NCBI GenBank assembly: GCA_017436815.1
Contig: JAFSCI010000011.1
Location: 1-42,392 of the forward strand
Origin: Clostridia bacterium
GTDB taxonomy: Bacteria > Bacillota > Clostridia > Oscillospirales > Acutalibacteraceae
Direction of reading: 5' to 3'
DNA: 42,392 bases
Position numbers and translations under genes: made by a program. Numbering within the stretch: the stretch's first letter is position 1; every line of letters starts with the position of its first letter. The notes below the pieces were generated by a model. That model did no database searches, was not told the DNA's origin, and saw only the letters and a list, made by a program, of their open reading frames with translations. Positions 7,266-15,130 of this stretch are shown here, in pieces.

Positions 7266-8278
7266 TGATAATTCTCTCAATTGAAACATCGTGTGATGAA
7301 ACAAGCGTTGCTGTAACAAACGAAAGACAAATACTTTCAAACGTTGTAGCAACCCAGATAGAGCGCCATAAAATTTTCGGTGGCGTAGTGCCCGAAATAG
7401 CATCAAGAATGCACTCAGAAGCTATATTGCCCGTTTGCAACAAGGCCATAGAGAATGCAAGCATTACCTACAAGGATATTGACGCCATTGCCGTAACCTA
7501 TGCGCCCGGCCTTATCGGAGCACTGCTTGTTGGAGTAAATTTTGCAAAGGGTCTTGCGCTTTCACTGAAAAAGCCGCTTATTCCCGTTCATCATCTGCGC
7601 TCACACATAGCGGCCAACTACATAACCCACAGTGACTTAAAGCCACCGTTTTTATGCCTTTTGGTATCGGGCGGTAACAGTGTAATTGCGCGTGTTAACG
7701 ATTATACGGATTTTCAGATTATCGGTCGCACCCACGATGACGCTGCGGGCGAATGCTTCGATAAATGCGCAAGAGCAATGGGGCTTGATTACCCCGGCGG
7801 CGTTAATCTTGATAAAATTGCAACCGAGCCCGATTTTTCAAAATATCCACTACCCGTTCCGTCAGTTTCGGGTTGTGAGTACGATTTTAGCTTTTCAGGA
7901 CTAAAAACCGCCGTAGTAAACCTTATTCACAACAACGCTCAAAAGGGCAACGAGGTTGACGTTCCTGTTCTCTGCGCAACCCTAAAGCAGAGAGTTTGCG
8001 ATATTTTATGTAATAATACACTCAAAGCCGCTAAAGATTTAGGTATAAACACCATTGCCATAGCTGGCGGTGTTTCTGCCAATAGCCTGCTGCGCAAACA
8101 AATGCAAAATATGTGTAAAGAACAAGGCTTTTCCCTTTATTACCCCGAGCTTAAATACTGTGGTGATAACGCCGCAATGGTGGGCGTTCAGGGCTATTAC
8201 GAATATCTAAAAGGCAATACTGCCGATGAGTCGTTAAACGCCACCGCCACAATGCCCATTACCGAGGAAATGAACTAA
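7265..8278 (+). CDS. tsaD: tRNA N6-adenosine threonylcarbamoyltransferase
   Basis: The 337-residue product transfers the threonylcarbamoyl group to A37 of ANN-decoding tRNAs, working with TsaB and TsaE. Motifs are ILSIETSCDETSVAV at the N-terminus, the metal-binding HLRSHIAANY (canonical HxxxH), LLVSGGNS, IGRTHDDAAGECFDK and IAGGVSANSLLR, and a late CGDNAAMVG. All active-site elements are present. Its start overlaps the rimI stop by one base. The usual neighbour tsaB is absent from this window; the phosphatase gene sits in that position. Confidence 0.96.
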   Translation: MIILSIETSCDETSVAVTNERQILSNVVATQIERHKIFGGVVPEIASRMHSEAILPVCNKAIENASITYKDIDAIAVTYAPGLIGALLVGVNFAKGLALSLKKPLIPVHHLRSHIAANYITHSDLKPPFLCLLVSGGNSVIARVNDYTDFQIIGRTHDDAAGECFDKCARAMGLDYPGGVNLDKIATEPDFSKYPLPVPSVSGCEYDFSFSGLKTAVVNLIHNNAQKGNEVDVPVLCATLKQRVCDILCNNTLKAAKDLGINTIAIAGGVSANSLLRKQMQNMCKEQGFSLYYPELKYCGDNAAMVGVQGYYEYLKGNTADESLNATATMPITEEMN

Positions 8279-8311
8279 TTTTGAATTTTTTGTTTTTTGT
8301 ATGAAATTTTA

Positions 8312-8340
8312 TTGAAAACTCGACAAAAACTATATATAAT
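8312..8340 (+). promoter_or_regulatory. Promoter of the lipid kinase gene
   Basis: TTGAAA (8312-8317), a 17-base spacer and TATAAT (8335-8340). The coding start follows 39 bases downstream with GGAAAG as RBS. Confidence 0.75.
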
Positions 8341-8379
8341 TTAATTATAATATATTTCTATTTTCTGGAAAGTGATTAA

Positions 8380-9294
8380 ATGTTGGTACCCAAAAAGAAT
8401 ATGTTGCTTGTCGTAAATCCGTGCGCAGGCAAAATGACTATAAAACATCATCTTTTAAGTGTAATAAATATATTTTCATCTGCGGGCTTTAACGTTAATG
8501 TTTATCCCACAAAATGTAGAGGCGATGCCGAGCAAATTGTATTTAACACCGCAAGCCACTATTCAGACATTGTTTGTTGCGGCGGTGACGGCACGCTTAA
8601 CGAGGTAATAAACGGCATTATGCTAAGCGGAGCTAATGTAAATTTAGGCTATATAGCCTGTGGCACGCTTAACGAATGGTCGCAGGGACTTAAAATTTCT
8701 AAAAATATGGTTAACGCCGCTAAGGATATTGCTTGCGGCAATATAATACCGCTCGATATCGGCAAATTCGCAGGTAAATATTTTGCATACACCGCTTCGT
8801 TCGGTGCGTTTACCGATGCGTCGTACTCTGCCCCTCAGGACTTTAAAAACGTTTTAGGTCAGGCAGCCTATATAATTGAGGGCATAAAAAGCTTAAGCAA
8901 CATAAAGCCAATACCTATTGAATTTGAGTGCAAGGAAAAATCGGTAAAGGGCGATTATCTTTTCGGCGCAATTTCAAATTCTATGTCGGTAGGCGGAATC
9001 GTTAAGTTTGATAAAGCCTTAGTCGCGCTCAACGACGGACGTTTTGAAGTCTTTTTAATAAAGCACCCAAAAAATGCGGCTCAGCTGCAAACAATAATTA
9101 CGGCAGTTTTATCCCGTAATTTTAATTGCGAGCTTATAGACTTTTTCCATACCGAACAAGTTACCGTTAAGGCTCCTGCAAATCTTGCCTGGACTTTAGA
9201 CGGCGAAATGGCATCGGGCGGAAACAAATTTACCATTTCAAATATTCACAACGCCATTAATTTTTATATTCCCGAAAAATTTTCGAAAAAATAA
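8380..9294 (+). CDS. Diacylglycerol/lipid kinase family protein (YegS/BmrU/DgkB type)
   Basis: The 304-residue product starts with LLVVNPCAGK and carries the nucleotide-binding CCGGDGTLNEVINGI, the GGDGT signature of the DAGK catalytic domain. LGYIACGTLNEWSQGL stands where most relatives have GTxNDFA, so the second nucleotide loop is slightly unusual. The C-terminal half (FGAISNSMSVGGI, DGRFEVFLIK, WTLDGEMA) is the normal beta-sandwich domain. The substrate is probably diacylglycerol or another lipid at the inner membrane face, recycling lipid from envelope synthesis. It has its own promoter and sits directly before mreB. Confidence 0.85.
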   Translation: MLVPKKNMLLVVNPCAGKMTIKHHLLSVINIFSSAGFNVNVYPTKCRGDAEQIVFNTASHYSDIVCCGGDGTLNEVINGIMLSGANVNLGYIACGTLNEWSQGLKISKNMVNAAKDIACGNIIPLDIGKFAGKYFAYTASFGAFTDASYSAPQDFKNVLGQAAYIIEGIKSLSNIKPIPIEFECKEKSVKGDYLFGAISNSMSVGGIVKFDKALVALNDGRFEVFLIKHPKNAAQLQTIITAVLSRNFNCELIDFFHTEQVTVKAPANLAWTLDGEMASGGNKFTISNIHNAINFYIPEKFSKK

Positions 9295-9333
9295 CGGATA
9301 CAATAAATACATCCAAATTTAAAGGAGTTTACA

Positions 9334-10353
9334 ATGTTTACACGTGATATTGGTATTGACCTTGGTACAGCAAACACCCTTATGTGCATAAAGGGTAAAG
9401 GAATAATTATGCGTGAGCCGTCGGTAGTTGCCTACGACGTAAGAAACGATGCCGTACGTGCCGTTGGTACCGAGGCTAAAGAAATGATTGGTCGCACCCC
9501 AGGCTCTATAGTTGCGGTCAGGCCTTTAAAAAATGGCGTTATTGCCGACTTCGACGTTACTGCGGCAATGCTTAAAAGATTTATCCGTCAGGCGCTTCGC
9601 GGCTCTTTAGTATCCCGTGCCAGAATAATAATCTGTATCCCTGCAGGCGTAACAGAGGTTGAGTCCCGCGCGGTTTACGATGCTGCAAAGCAGGCAGGCG
9701 CTACCGAGGTTGATTTAATAGAAGAACCAATGGCAGCCGCAATAGGCGCAGGTCTTAACGTTGCTGATGCTGCGGGTAATATGGTAGTAGACATTGGCGG
9801 CGGCACAAGTGAGGTTGCAGTAATATCGCTAGGTGACATTGTTACGGCGCAGTCTGTTCGTGTTGCGGGTGATGATTTAGACGAAGCTATAATCGCCTAT
9901 ATACGTAAAAAGCACAATCTGCTTATAGGTGAGCGCACCGCAGAGCAGATTAAGGTAACCATAGGCTCTGCCATAGAGTACGAGGGTGAAACCTCTATAG
10001 AGGTTAAGGGCCGTAACTTAATAGACGGTCTTCCCAAAACCGTAACTATTTCTTCGGCCGAGGTGCGTGAGGCTATGAGTGATACAATAGCACAAATTAT
10101 TGATGCAATTCACTCAACCCTAGAAAAAACTCCGCCCGAGCTTTCGGCAGATATTATGGACAAGGGTATTATATTAACCGGTGGCGGCGCTCAGCTCAGA
10201 GGACTAAGCGAGCTTATTGCAGAAGAAACAGGTATGCCGGTTAAAATTGCAGAAAACTCTATTGACTGTGTAGTTTTGGGCATTGCAAAAACACTCGAGT
10301 CCAACCCCACCTTTGACAGCTACGTTTACCGTCGTTCAAGAAGATACAGATAA
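9334..10353 (+). CDS. mreB: Rod-shape-determining actin homologue MreB/Mbl
   Basis: This 339-residue bacterial actin forms membrane-associated filaments that steer the elongation peptidoglycan machinery. The N-terminus FTRDIGIDLGTANTLM holds the phosphate-1 loop. VRPLKNGVIADFDVTAAML, CIPAGVTEVESRAV, MVVDIGGGTSEVAVISLG (phosphate-2) and ILTGGGAQLRGL (adenosine loop) all match MreB. The RBS AAAGGAG lies seven bases before the ATG. It opens the cluster mreB-mreC-mreD-mrdA. Several paralogues (MreB, Mbl, MreBH) exist in Firmicutes; synteny with mreC/D favours MreB. Confidence 0.95.
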   Translation: MFTRDIGIDLGTANTLMCIKGKGIIMREPSVVAYDVRNDAVRAVGTEAKEMIGRTPGSIVAVRPLKNGVIADFDVTAAMLKRFIRQALRGSLVSRARIIICIPAGVTEVESRAVYDAAKQAGATEVDLIEEPMAAAIGAGLNVADAAGNMVVDIGGGTSEVAVISLGDIVTAQSVRVAGDDLDEAIIAYIRKKHNLLIGERTAEQIKVTIGSAIEYEGETSIEVKGRNLIDGLPKTVTISSAEVREAMSDTIAQIIDAIHSTLEKTPPELSADIMDKGIILTGGGAQLRGLSELIAEETGMPVKIAENSIDCVVLGIAKTLESNPTFDSYVYRRSRRYR

Positions 10354-10382
10354 TTTCAAAATTTTTATAGGAGGGATATAAC

Positions 10383-11252
10383 TTGCGTTTTTTCCTTCGC
10401 AGTAAGCAATTTAAAATACTAATCATTTTAGTTATAAGTATAGCAGTTCTGTCGGTCGGCGCAAAAATCATCGGCTCGGCAGTATCGGTCCAGTCAAATA
10501 TTTTGGGCTCCATTGCGGCTCCTTTTCAAAAGGCTGCCGCCTCGGTTTCTAACTTCTTTGGCTCTATAACCGAACGCTTTGATGAAAACACCGAGCTTAT
10601 AGAAGAAAACGAGAAGTTGAAAAATCAGGTCAACGACCTTACCTCTCAGCTGCTCGATTACACAAAAGCGATCGAGGAAAACGAGTTCTACGAAAAATAT
10701 TTAGAAATCAAAGAACTCCACAGCGATTTTCAGTTTGAACCCGCAATGGTAATCTCACGTGATTTTTCTGACAGCGGATATTCCTTCACCATAAATAAGG
10801 GCACCTTAAACGGTGTAAAGGCATACGACCCCGTAATAACCGACGAAGGTCTTGTTGGCTACATATCGCAGGTAGGCCTGAATTACGCAAAGGTTTCTAC
10901 CATTCTTTGTGCCGACATTAACGTTGCCGCCTTTGACCGCCGTACATCAGACGTTGGTATTGTATCGGGCACCTTGGATTTAAGCGAGCAATACAAAACC
11001 CGCCTTTACAACCTCCCTCGTACGTGTACCATAACATTGGGGGATTATATTGTAACCTCGGGTGGCGGCGTGTTCCCCGAAGGTCTCTTAATTGGTACCG
11101 TTACCGAAATTGATCAGGAAAAATACTCCAGCTCGCTCTACGCCGTTATTGACCCTGCGGCCGACCTTGAAAACTTAAACGAGCTTATGGTTATAACCTA
11201 TTTTGCGGGCAAATCGGATCTTTCCCAGGCGGCAGGTAATGCAAATGAATAG
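10383..11252 (+). CDS. mreC: Rod-shape-determining protein MreC
   Basis: The start is a TTG, chosen because AGGAGGGAT lies just upstream and MRFFLRSKQFK then leads straight into the single membrane helix (about residues 12-30). A coiled coil follows at about 70-105 (ENTELIEENEKLKNQVNDL). Next is the beta-rich MreC domain with VISRDFSDSGYSFTINKG, DEGLVGYISQVG and VTSGGGVFPEGLLIGTV. MreC is the membrane scaffold that links MreB to PBP2/RodA and activates PBP2. The 289 residues are a normal length. The 3' end overlaps mreD by eight bases. Confidence 0.93.
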   Translation: MRFFLRSKQFKILIILVISIAVLSVGAKIIGSAVSVQSNILGSIAAPFQKAAASVSNFFGSITERFDENTELIEENEKLKNQVNDLTSQLLDYTKAIEENEFYEKYLEIKELHSDFQFEPAMVISRDFSDSGYSFTINKGTLNGVKAYDPVITDEGLVGYISQVGLNYAKVSTILCADINVAAFDRRTSDVGIVSGTLDLSEQYKTRLYNLPRTCTITLGDYIVTSGGGVFPEGLLIGTVTEIDQEKYSSSLYAVIDPAADLENLNELMVITYFAGKSDLSQAAGNANE

Positions 11253-11757
11253 TAAGCTAAAAACACCTTTCTTATGCTTTTTTGAGGGTTTGTTTATATT
11301 TTTATTCTTTATCTTGCAGTATAACGTGAGTGATATTTTAAAAATAGGCAACGCTTTCCCCCCTCTGCTTGCCATTTTGGTTTTTATATGCGGATTTTTC
11401 TTTGGCGAGGCGCACGGACTTTACGTTGGTCTTATAAGCGGTATTTTAATGGATGCCGTAACGGTTGACTCAACCTGTTTTTACGCCTTACTGCTTATGA
11501 TTTTAGGATTTTTTGCAGGAAGCATTGCAACCCATTTGCTAAATAACAACTTTGGCGCCGCTTTAACCCTTGGCGGAACATTTACGGCAATTTTCTTTTT
11601 GGCAAAATGGCTGTTCTTTTACGTGTTTAAGGGTAACGGACAGGGCTCTGTATATTTAAGCTCTTACGCCTTGCCGTCGTATATATATTCCCTAATTTTA
11701 TTTGTTGGTATGTACTTTGTTTTCAAATTTATAAAGAAAAAACTGACTGTAAAATAA
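11245..11757 (+). CDS. mreD: Rod-shape-determining membrane protein MreD
   Basis: This is a 170-residue, very hydrophobic protein with about five membrane helices. Blocks typical of the family are PPLLAILVFICGFFFGEAHG, GLISGILMDAV and ALLLMILGFFAG. The ATG at 11245 lies inside the end of mreC and is preferred over an upstream ATG at 11203; it gives MNSKLKTPFL leading directly into helix 1. MreD works with MreC at the membrane in elongation-complex assembly. Sequence conservation in MreD is low, so the call leans partly on position between mreC and the PBP2 gene. Confidence 0.88.
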   Translation: MNSKLKTPFLCFFEGLFIFLFFILQYNVSDILKIGNAFPPLLAILVFICGFFFGEAHGLYVGLISGILMDAVTVDSTCFYALLLMILGFFAGSIATHLLNNNFGAALTLGGTFTAIFFLAKWLFFYVFKGNGQGSVYLSSYALPSYIYSLILFVGMYFVFKFIKKKLTVK

Positions 11758-11787
11758 CTTTAAGTATCGTTTCAGGAGGTGATTAAG

Positions 11788-13770
11788 GTGAGAAGAAGGC
11801 AACCCGACCATACAAAAAAAAGGCTAAAAGTGTTGTCGATTATTTTGATTTTGGTAATAATCATATTTACCGTTCGTATGGTAGACATTCAGATTGTCGA
11901 TGCCAACACCTACCTTAATCAGCTAAACGGTATATCGGTAAGAACATCTATAATAAAGGCCTCACGTGGTGAGATTTTAGACCGCTACGGCAGACAAATT
12001 GCCTATAACCGCGAAGGCTACAACATAAACTTTAACTACGCATACTTAAAAAAGGATAAAATAAATTCCACCCTTTCGGCCCTGTTCCCGCTTTTAGAGG
12101 ATCATTCTCAGGGTTGGACCGATACCTTACCGCTAAATATTGATGCCCCTTACGATTTTATTGATAACGAGTCTCAGGTAAATCAGCTTAAAAGCAAGCT
12201 TGGTCTTGCTCACTATGCCTCTGCTAGTGACTGCTTTACCCAGCTTGTAAAAAAATATTCCTTAGAGGGCTTAGACCCAAAAATCCAGCGCAAAATAATG
12301 GGTGTTCGTTATTCTATGGATATATCTGACTTTTCCATTGCAAACCCGTTCACCTTTGCCGAGGATATTTCGTCCGAACTTATGCTTATTGTGAAAGAGT
12401 CGGGCTTTATGCTTAACGGCGTAAGCGTAGACGTTGCTCAGTTCAGAGAATATGCCGACTCGACCTTTGCGCCTCATATAATAGGTACCGTTGGCCCTAT
12501 TCAAAACTGGGAAGATTACAAAGACAAAGGCTACTCTTATAACGATAAGGTCGGCACCAGCGGTATTGAAAAATCTGCCGAAGAGCATCTGCACGGCACC
12601 GACGGTATAATAACCTATAAGATAGATGCAAAGGGAAACATTCTCTCTTACGAGGTTACAACCGAGCCAATAGCCGGCAAAACCGTTATGCTTACCTTAG
12701 ATAAAAGTCTGCAGTTAGCCGCACAGGACGCTTTAAAAACCGAAGTTACGGCTTTAAGAAATCTGCACGGTACGGCAACCGGCGCCGCTATAGTCGGTAT
12801 AGATATAAATAACGGCGGCGTAGTGCTTTCGGCAACGTATCCGTCTTACGACATAAACGATTATTATAACAACTATAAGGTTATAGAGCAAACTGCTCAC
12901 AATCCTCTTATAAACCGCGCGTTCAACGGTATTTACCCCTTGGGCTCATCTATAAAGCCCGCCGTTGCAATTGCCGCTTTAGAAACAAATAAGATCACAA
13001 GCGATGAATATATAAAATGCACCCAGCGCTACACTTTTTATGCCGACTATCAGCCATCATGCATGCATTATCACGGTCAAATCGGTTTAATATCGGCAAT
13101 TTCACGCTCTTGTAACTTCTATTTCTTTGAGGCAGGCCGCAGACTCGGTATAAACACCCTTAATAAGTATTTGGCCGACTTTGGCTTTGGCTCAAAAACG
13201 GGTGTTGAGGTGGCCGATAGCGAGGGCATTTTAGCAGGTCCCGATGAAGACGGCAACTGGATCGGCGGTGACACCTTGCGTGTTGCCATTGGTCAGATGG
13301 ACGCCTTTACCCCTATTCAGCTTGCAAACTACACCGCCACAATAGCCAACGGCGGTACAAGATACAAAACTACTCTTATAGACAAAATAGTATCTTACGA
13401 CCAGAACACCGTAGAATACAAAAATACCGGTACCGAGGTTGTTAAAATAGATATTTCCGACTCTACTCTTAACACCGTAAAAGCAGGTATGCTTTCGGTT
13501 ACCGAAGACGGTACGGGTAGTGCCGCATTCAAGAATTATCCTATAAAGGTTGGCGGCAAAACGGGTACTGCGCAGACTACAGGCGCTGACCACAGCGTAT
13601 TTATAGCCTTTGCCCCGTATGAAAATCCCGAAATTGCCGTTTCGATAATTATTGAACACGGCGCATCCAGTGCGGCTACAACAAAAATAGTACGCTCGGT
13701 TTTTGACGCATACTTTTTCTCGGCTCCCACCGAGCCCGATTTAGATATCCCCTACACCGTTTTGGAGTAG
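11788..13770 (+). CDS. mrdA: Penicillin-binding protein 2 (elongation transpeptidase)
   Basis: This 660-residue class B PBP cross-links peptidoglycan during side-wall growth, normally with RodA. One N-terminal membrane helix (about 15-35) precedes the pedestal domain, with ASRGEILDRYGRQIAYN. The transpeptidase domain has SSIK (in YPLGSSIKPAVA), SCN (in SRSCNFYF) and KTG (in VGGKTGTAQTTG), all three active-site motifs. The start is taken as the GTG at 11788. An in-frame GTG at 11779 lies within the Shine-Dalgarno AGGAGGTGA, which is then 8 bases from the chosen start. rodA does not follow here. Confidence 0.94.
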   Translation: MRRRQPDHTKKRLKVLSIILILVIIIFTVRMVDIQIVDANTYLNQLNGISVRTSIIKASRGEILDRYGRQIAYNREGYNINFNYAYLKKDKINSTLSALFPLLEDHSQGWTDTLPLNIDAPYDFIDNESQVNQLKSKLGLAHYASASDCFTQLVKKYSLEGLDPKIQRKIMGVRYSMDISDFSIANPFTFAEDISSELMLIVKESGFMLNGVSVDVAQFREYADSTFAPHIIGTVGPIQNWEDYKDKGYSYNDKVGTSGIEKSAEEHLHGTDGIITYKIDAKGNILSYEVTTEPIAGKTVMLTLDKSLQLAAQDALKTEVTALRNLHGTATGAAIVGIDINNGGVVLSATYPSYDINDYYNNYKVIEQTAHNPLINRAFNGIYPLGSSIKPAVAIAALETNKITSDEYIKCTQRYTFYADYQPSCMHYHGQIGLISAISRSCNFYFFEAGRRLGINTLNKYLADFGFGSKTGVEVADSEGILAGPDEDGNWIGGDTLRVAIGQMDAFTPIQLANYTATIANGGTRYKTTLIDKIVSYDQNTVEYKNTGTEVVKIDISDSTLNTVKAGMLSVTEDGTGSAAFKNYPIKVGGKTGTAQTTGADHSVFIAFAPYENPEIAVSIIIEHGASSAATTKIVRSVFDAYFFSAPTEPDLDIPYTVLE

Positions 13771-13812
13771 ATATTTATCCCCCTTTTTCGACCATTTTAA
13801 ATAGGTTTTTAA

Positions 13813-13841
13813 TTGACAACAACATATGTTTATGTTAAACT
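13813..13841 (+). promoter_or_regulatory. Promoter of the minD-like gene
   Basis: A perfect TTGACA (13813-13818), a 17-base spacer and a weak -10, TAAACT (13836-13841). The ATG at 13879 is 37 bases downstream. This suggests the gene is transcribed separately from the mre cluster. Confidence 0.6.
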
Positions 13842-13878
13842 GTTCTGTGATAATTTTTATAAGTATAAGGAAACTGTA

Positions 13879-14607
13879 ATGGGAAAAATTTTTGCCGTAA
13901 CATCCGGCAAGGGCGGAGTAGGAAAATCTACCTTTTCGGTGGGTATTTCCATAAGTTTAGCGCACACTAAATCAAATGTGCTGTTAATTGATATGGACTC
14001 AGGCCTTCGCTGTCTGGATTTAATGCTTGAAGTATCGGACAAGCTCGTGTTTGATATTGCCGACGTTTTAAACGGCACCGAGCTCGAAAGCGCAATACTC
14101 AGTATAGATGCCGTACCGAATTTAAATTTGCTCGCCGCATCTTATGATAAGAATATTGATTCCGAAAAATTCAATCAGTTTATACTCAATACCGTAGATT
14201 TATACGACTACGTAATTTTAGATTTTCCCGCAGGCATAGACCTTGCAAACTATAAAAATTTACCGACCGACACTGTTTTTATAACCGTTTGCACACCCGA
14301 CCCCGTAAGTATTCGTGATGCATCTGTTATGGCCAATAAAATCAGTGAATTTTCGGATAACAGACGAATTGTAATAAACAAATTCAGTCTGAAAAACATC
14401 AAAAACGGCAAAAATGCCAATATAGATGAAATTATAGATTCATCGCAAACAAGGCTTTTGGGTCTTGTTCCGTTCGATGAAAATATGCCACATCTAACGC
14501 TTAAGCAACGCATAAGGCCATTTTCCAGAACATACAAGGCTTATATGAGAATTGCCAGGCGCCTATGCGGTGAAAACCTACCGCTGAAGAAACTAAGCAA
14601 AATATAG
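13879..14607 (+). CDS. minD: MinD/ParA-family ATPase, probable septum-site protein
   Basis: The 242-residue product starts MGKIFAVTSGKGGVGKST, the deviant Walker A of MinD/ParA proteins (both lysines present). LLIDMDSGLRCLDLMLEVSD corresponds to the MinD switch region, and VILDFPAGID to the Walker B/DxPAG motif. The C-terminal end (KAYMRIARRLCG, then LPLKKLSKI) is basic and could form the membrane-binding amphipathic helix. MinD recruits the division inhibitor MinC to the membrane. Neither minC nor minE is next to it, so the role is less certain than in the common minC-minD-minE arrangement. The frame upstream of 13879 covers the promoter and is ignored. Confidence 0.8.
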   Translation: MGKIFAVTSGKGGVGKSTFSVGISISLAHTKSNVLLIDMDSGLRCLDLMLEVSDKLVFDIADVLNGTELESAILSIDAVPNLNLLAASYDKNIDSEKFNQFILNTVDLYDYVILDFPAGIDLANYKNLPTDTVFITVCTPDPVSIRDASVMANKISEFSDNRRIVINKFSLKNIKNGKNANIDEIIDSSQTRLLGLVPFDENMPHLTLKQRIRPFSRTYKAYMRIARRLCGENLPLKKLSKI

Positions 14608-14661
14608 CCAAAGCATTTAAACTTTGGCCAACCACAGCAAATTTAAAAAGGAGTTTATGTT

Positions 14662-15063
14662 ATGACAATCGCATTAATCGCACACGACGCAAAGAAAGAA
14701 CTTATGGTACAGTTTTGTATTGCATATTGCGGAATTTTAAGCCGCCACAATATACTTGCCACAGGCGCTACCGGCAAACTAGTGTCCGAAGCAACAGGTC
14801 TTAACATAATAAGCTTTTTAGGTGGCTCTCAGGGTGGCGCACAGCAGATTGCATCAAGAATCGGTTGCGATGAAATCGACCTTCTGCTTATGTTCCGCGA
14901 CCCGCTTAATCCCAAGTCTGACGAACCCGATGAAAAGGTACTTCTCAGACTTTGCGACGTTCACAATATTCCCGTTGCAACAAACATCGCTACTGCTGAA
15001 ATGCTCATTCACGGTCTTGAGCGCGGTGATTTAGACTGGCGCGATATTGTTCGTCCTCACTAA
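14662..15063 (+). CDS. mgsA: Methylglyoxal synthase family protein with altered catalytic residues
   Basis: The 133-residue protein clearly belongs to the MgsA fold: IALIAHDAKKELMVQFC, NILATGATGKLVSEATG, DLLLMFRDPL, LLRLCDVHNIPVATNIATAEMLI. MgsA turns dihydroxyacetone phosphate into methylglyoxal plus phosphate. Aligned to E. coli MgsA, the catalytic base Asp71 (GGDQQ) is Ala60 here (GGAQQ), His98 is Asp87, and phosphate-contact positions Thr47 and Ser65 are Ala36 and Gly54. Asp20 and Asp101 equivalents remain (D9, D90). Either this clade uses a modified active site or it has another function. RBS AAAGGAG; a terminator follows. Confidence 0.8.
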   Translation: MTIALIAHDAKKELMVQFCIAYCGILSRHNILATGATGKLVSEATGLNIISFLGGSQGGAQQIASRIGCDEIDLLLMFRDPLNPKSDEPDEKVLLRLCDVHNIPVATNIATAEMLIHGLERGDLDWRDIVRPH

Positions 15064-15077
15064 TTATCAAATTTTGG

Positions 15078-15102
15078 GCAACTCTCTTTGAGAGTTGCTT
15101 TT
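15078..15102 (+). terminator. Intrinsic terminator after the mgsA-like gene
   Basis: GCAACTCTC and GAGAGTTGC pair perfectly around TTT, followed by TTTT. It sits between mgsA and hisS. A T-box was looked for here because hisS is often T-box controlled; no antiterminator sequence is present. Confidence 0.8.
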
Positions 15103-15130
15103 AGATATCCCCTATTTTCTGGAGGTTACT

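Noticed and set aside
14604..14630. Terminator after the minD-like gene
   Set aside because: GCCAAAG/CTTTGGC forms a stem but no T run follows, so termination is not supported.
15064..15130. T-box before hisS-aspS
   Set aside because: No antiterminator core sequence; only an intrinsic terminator of the previous gene is present.
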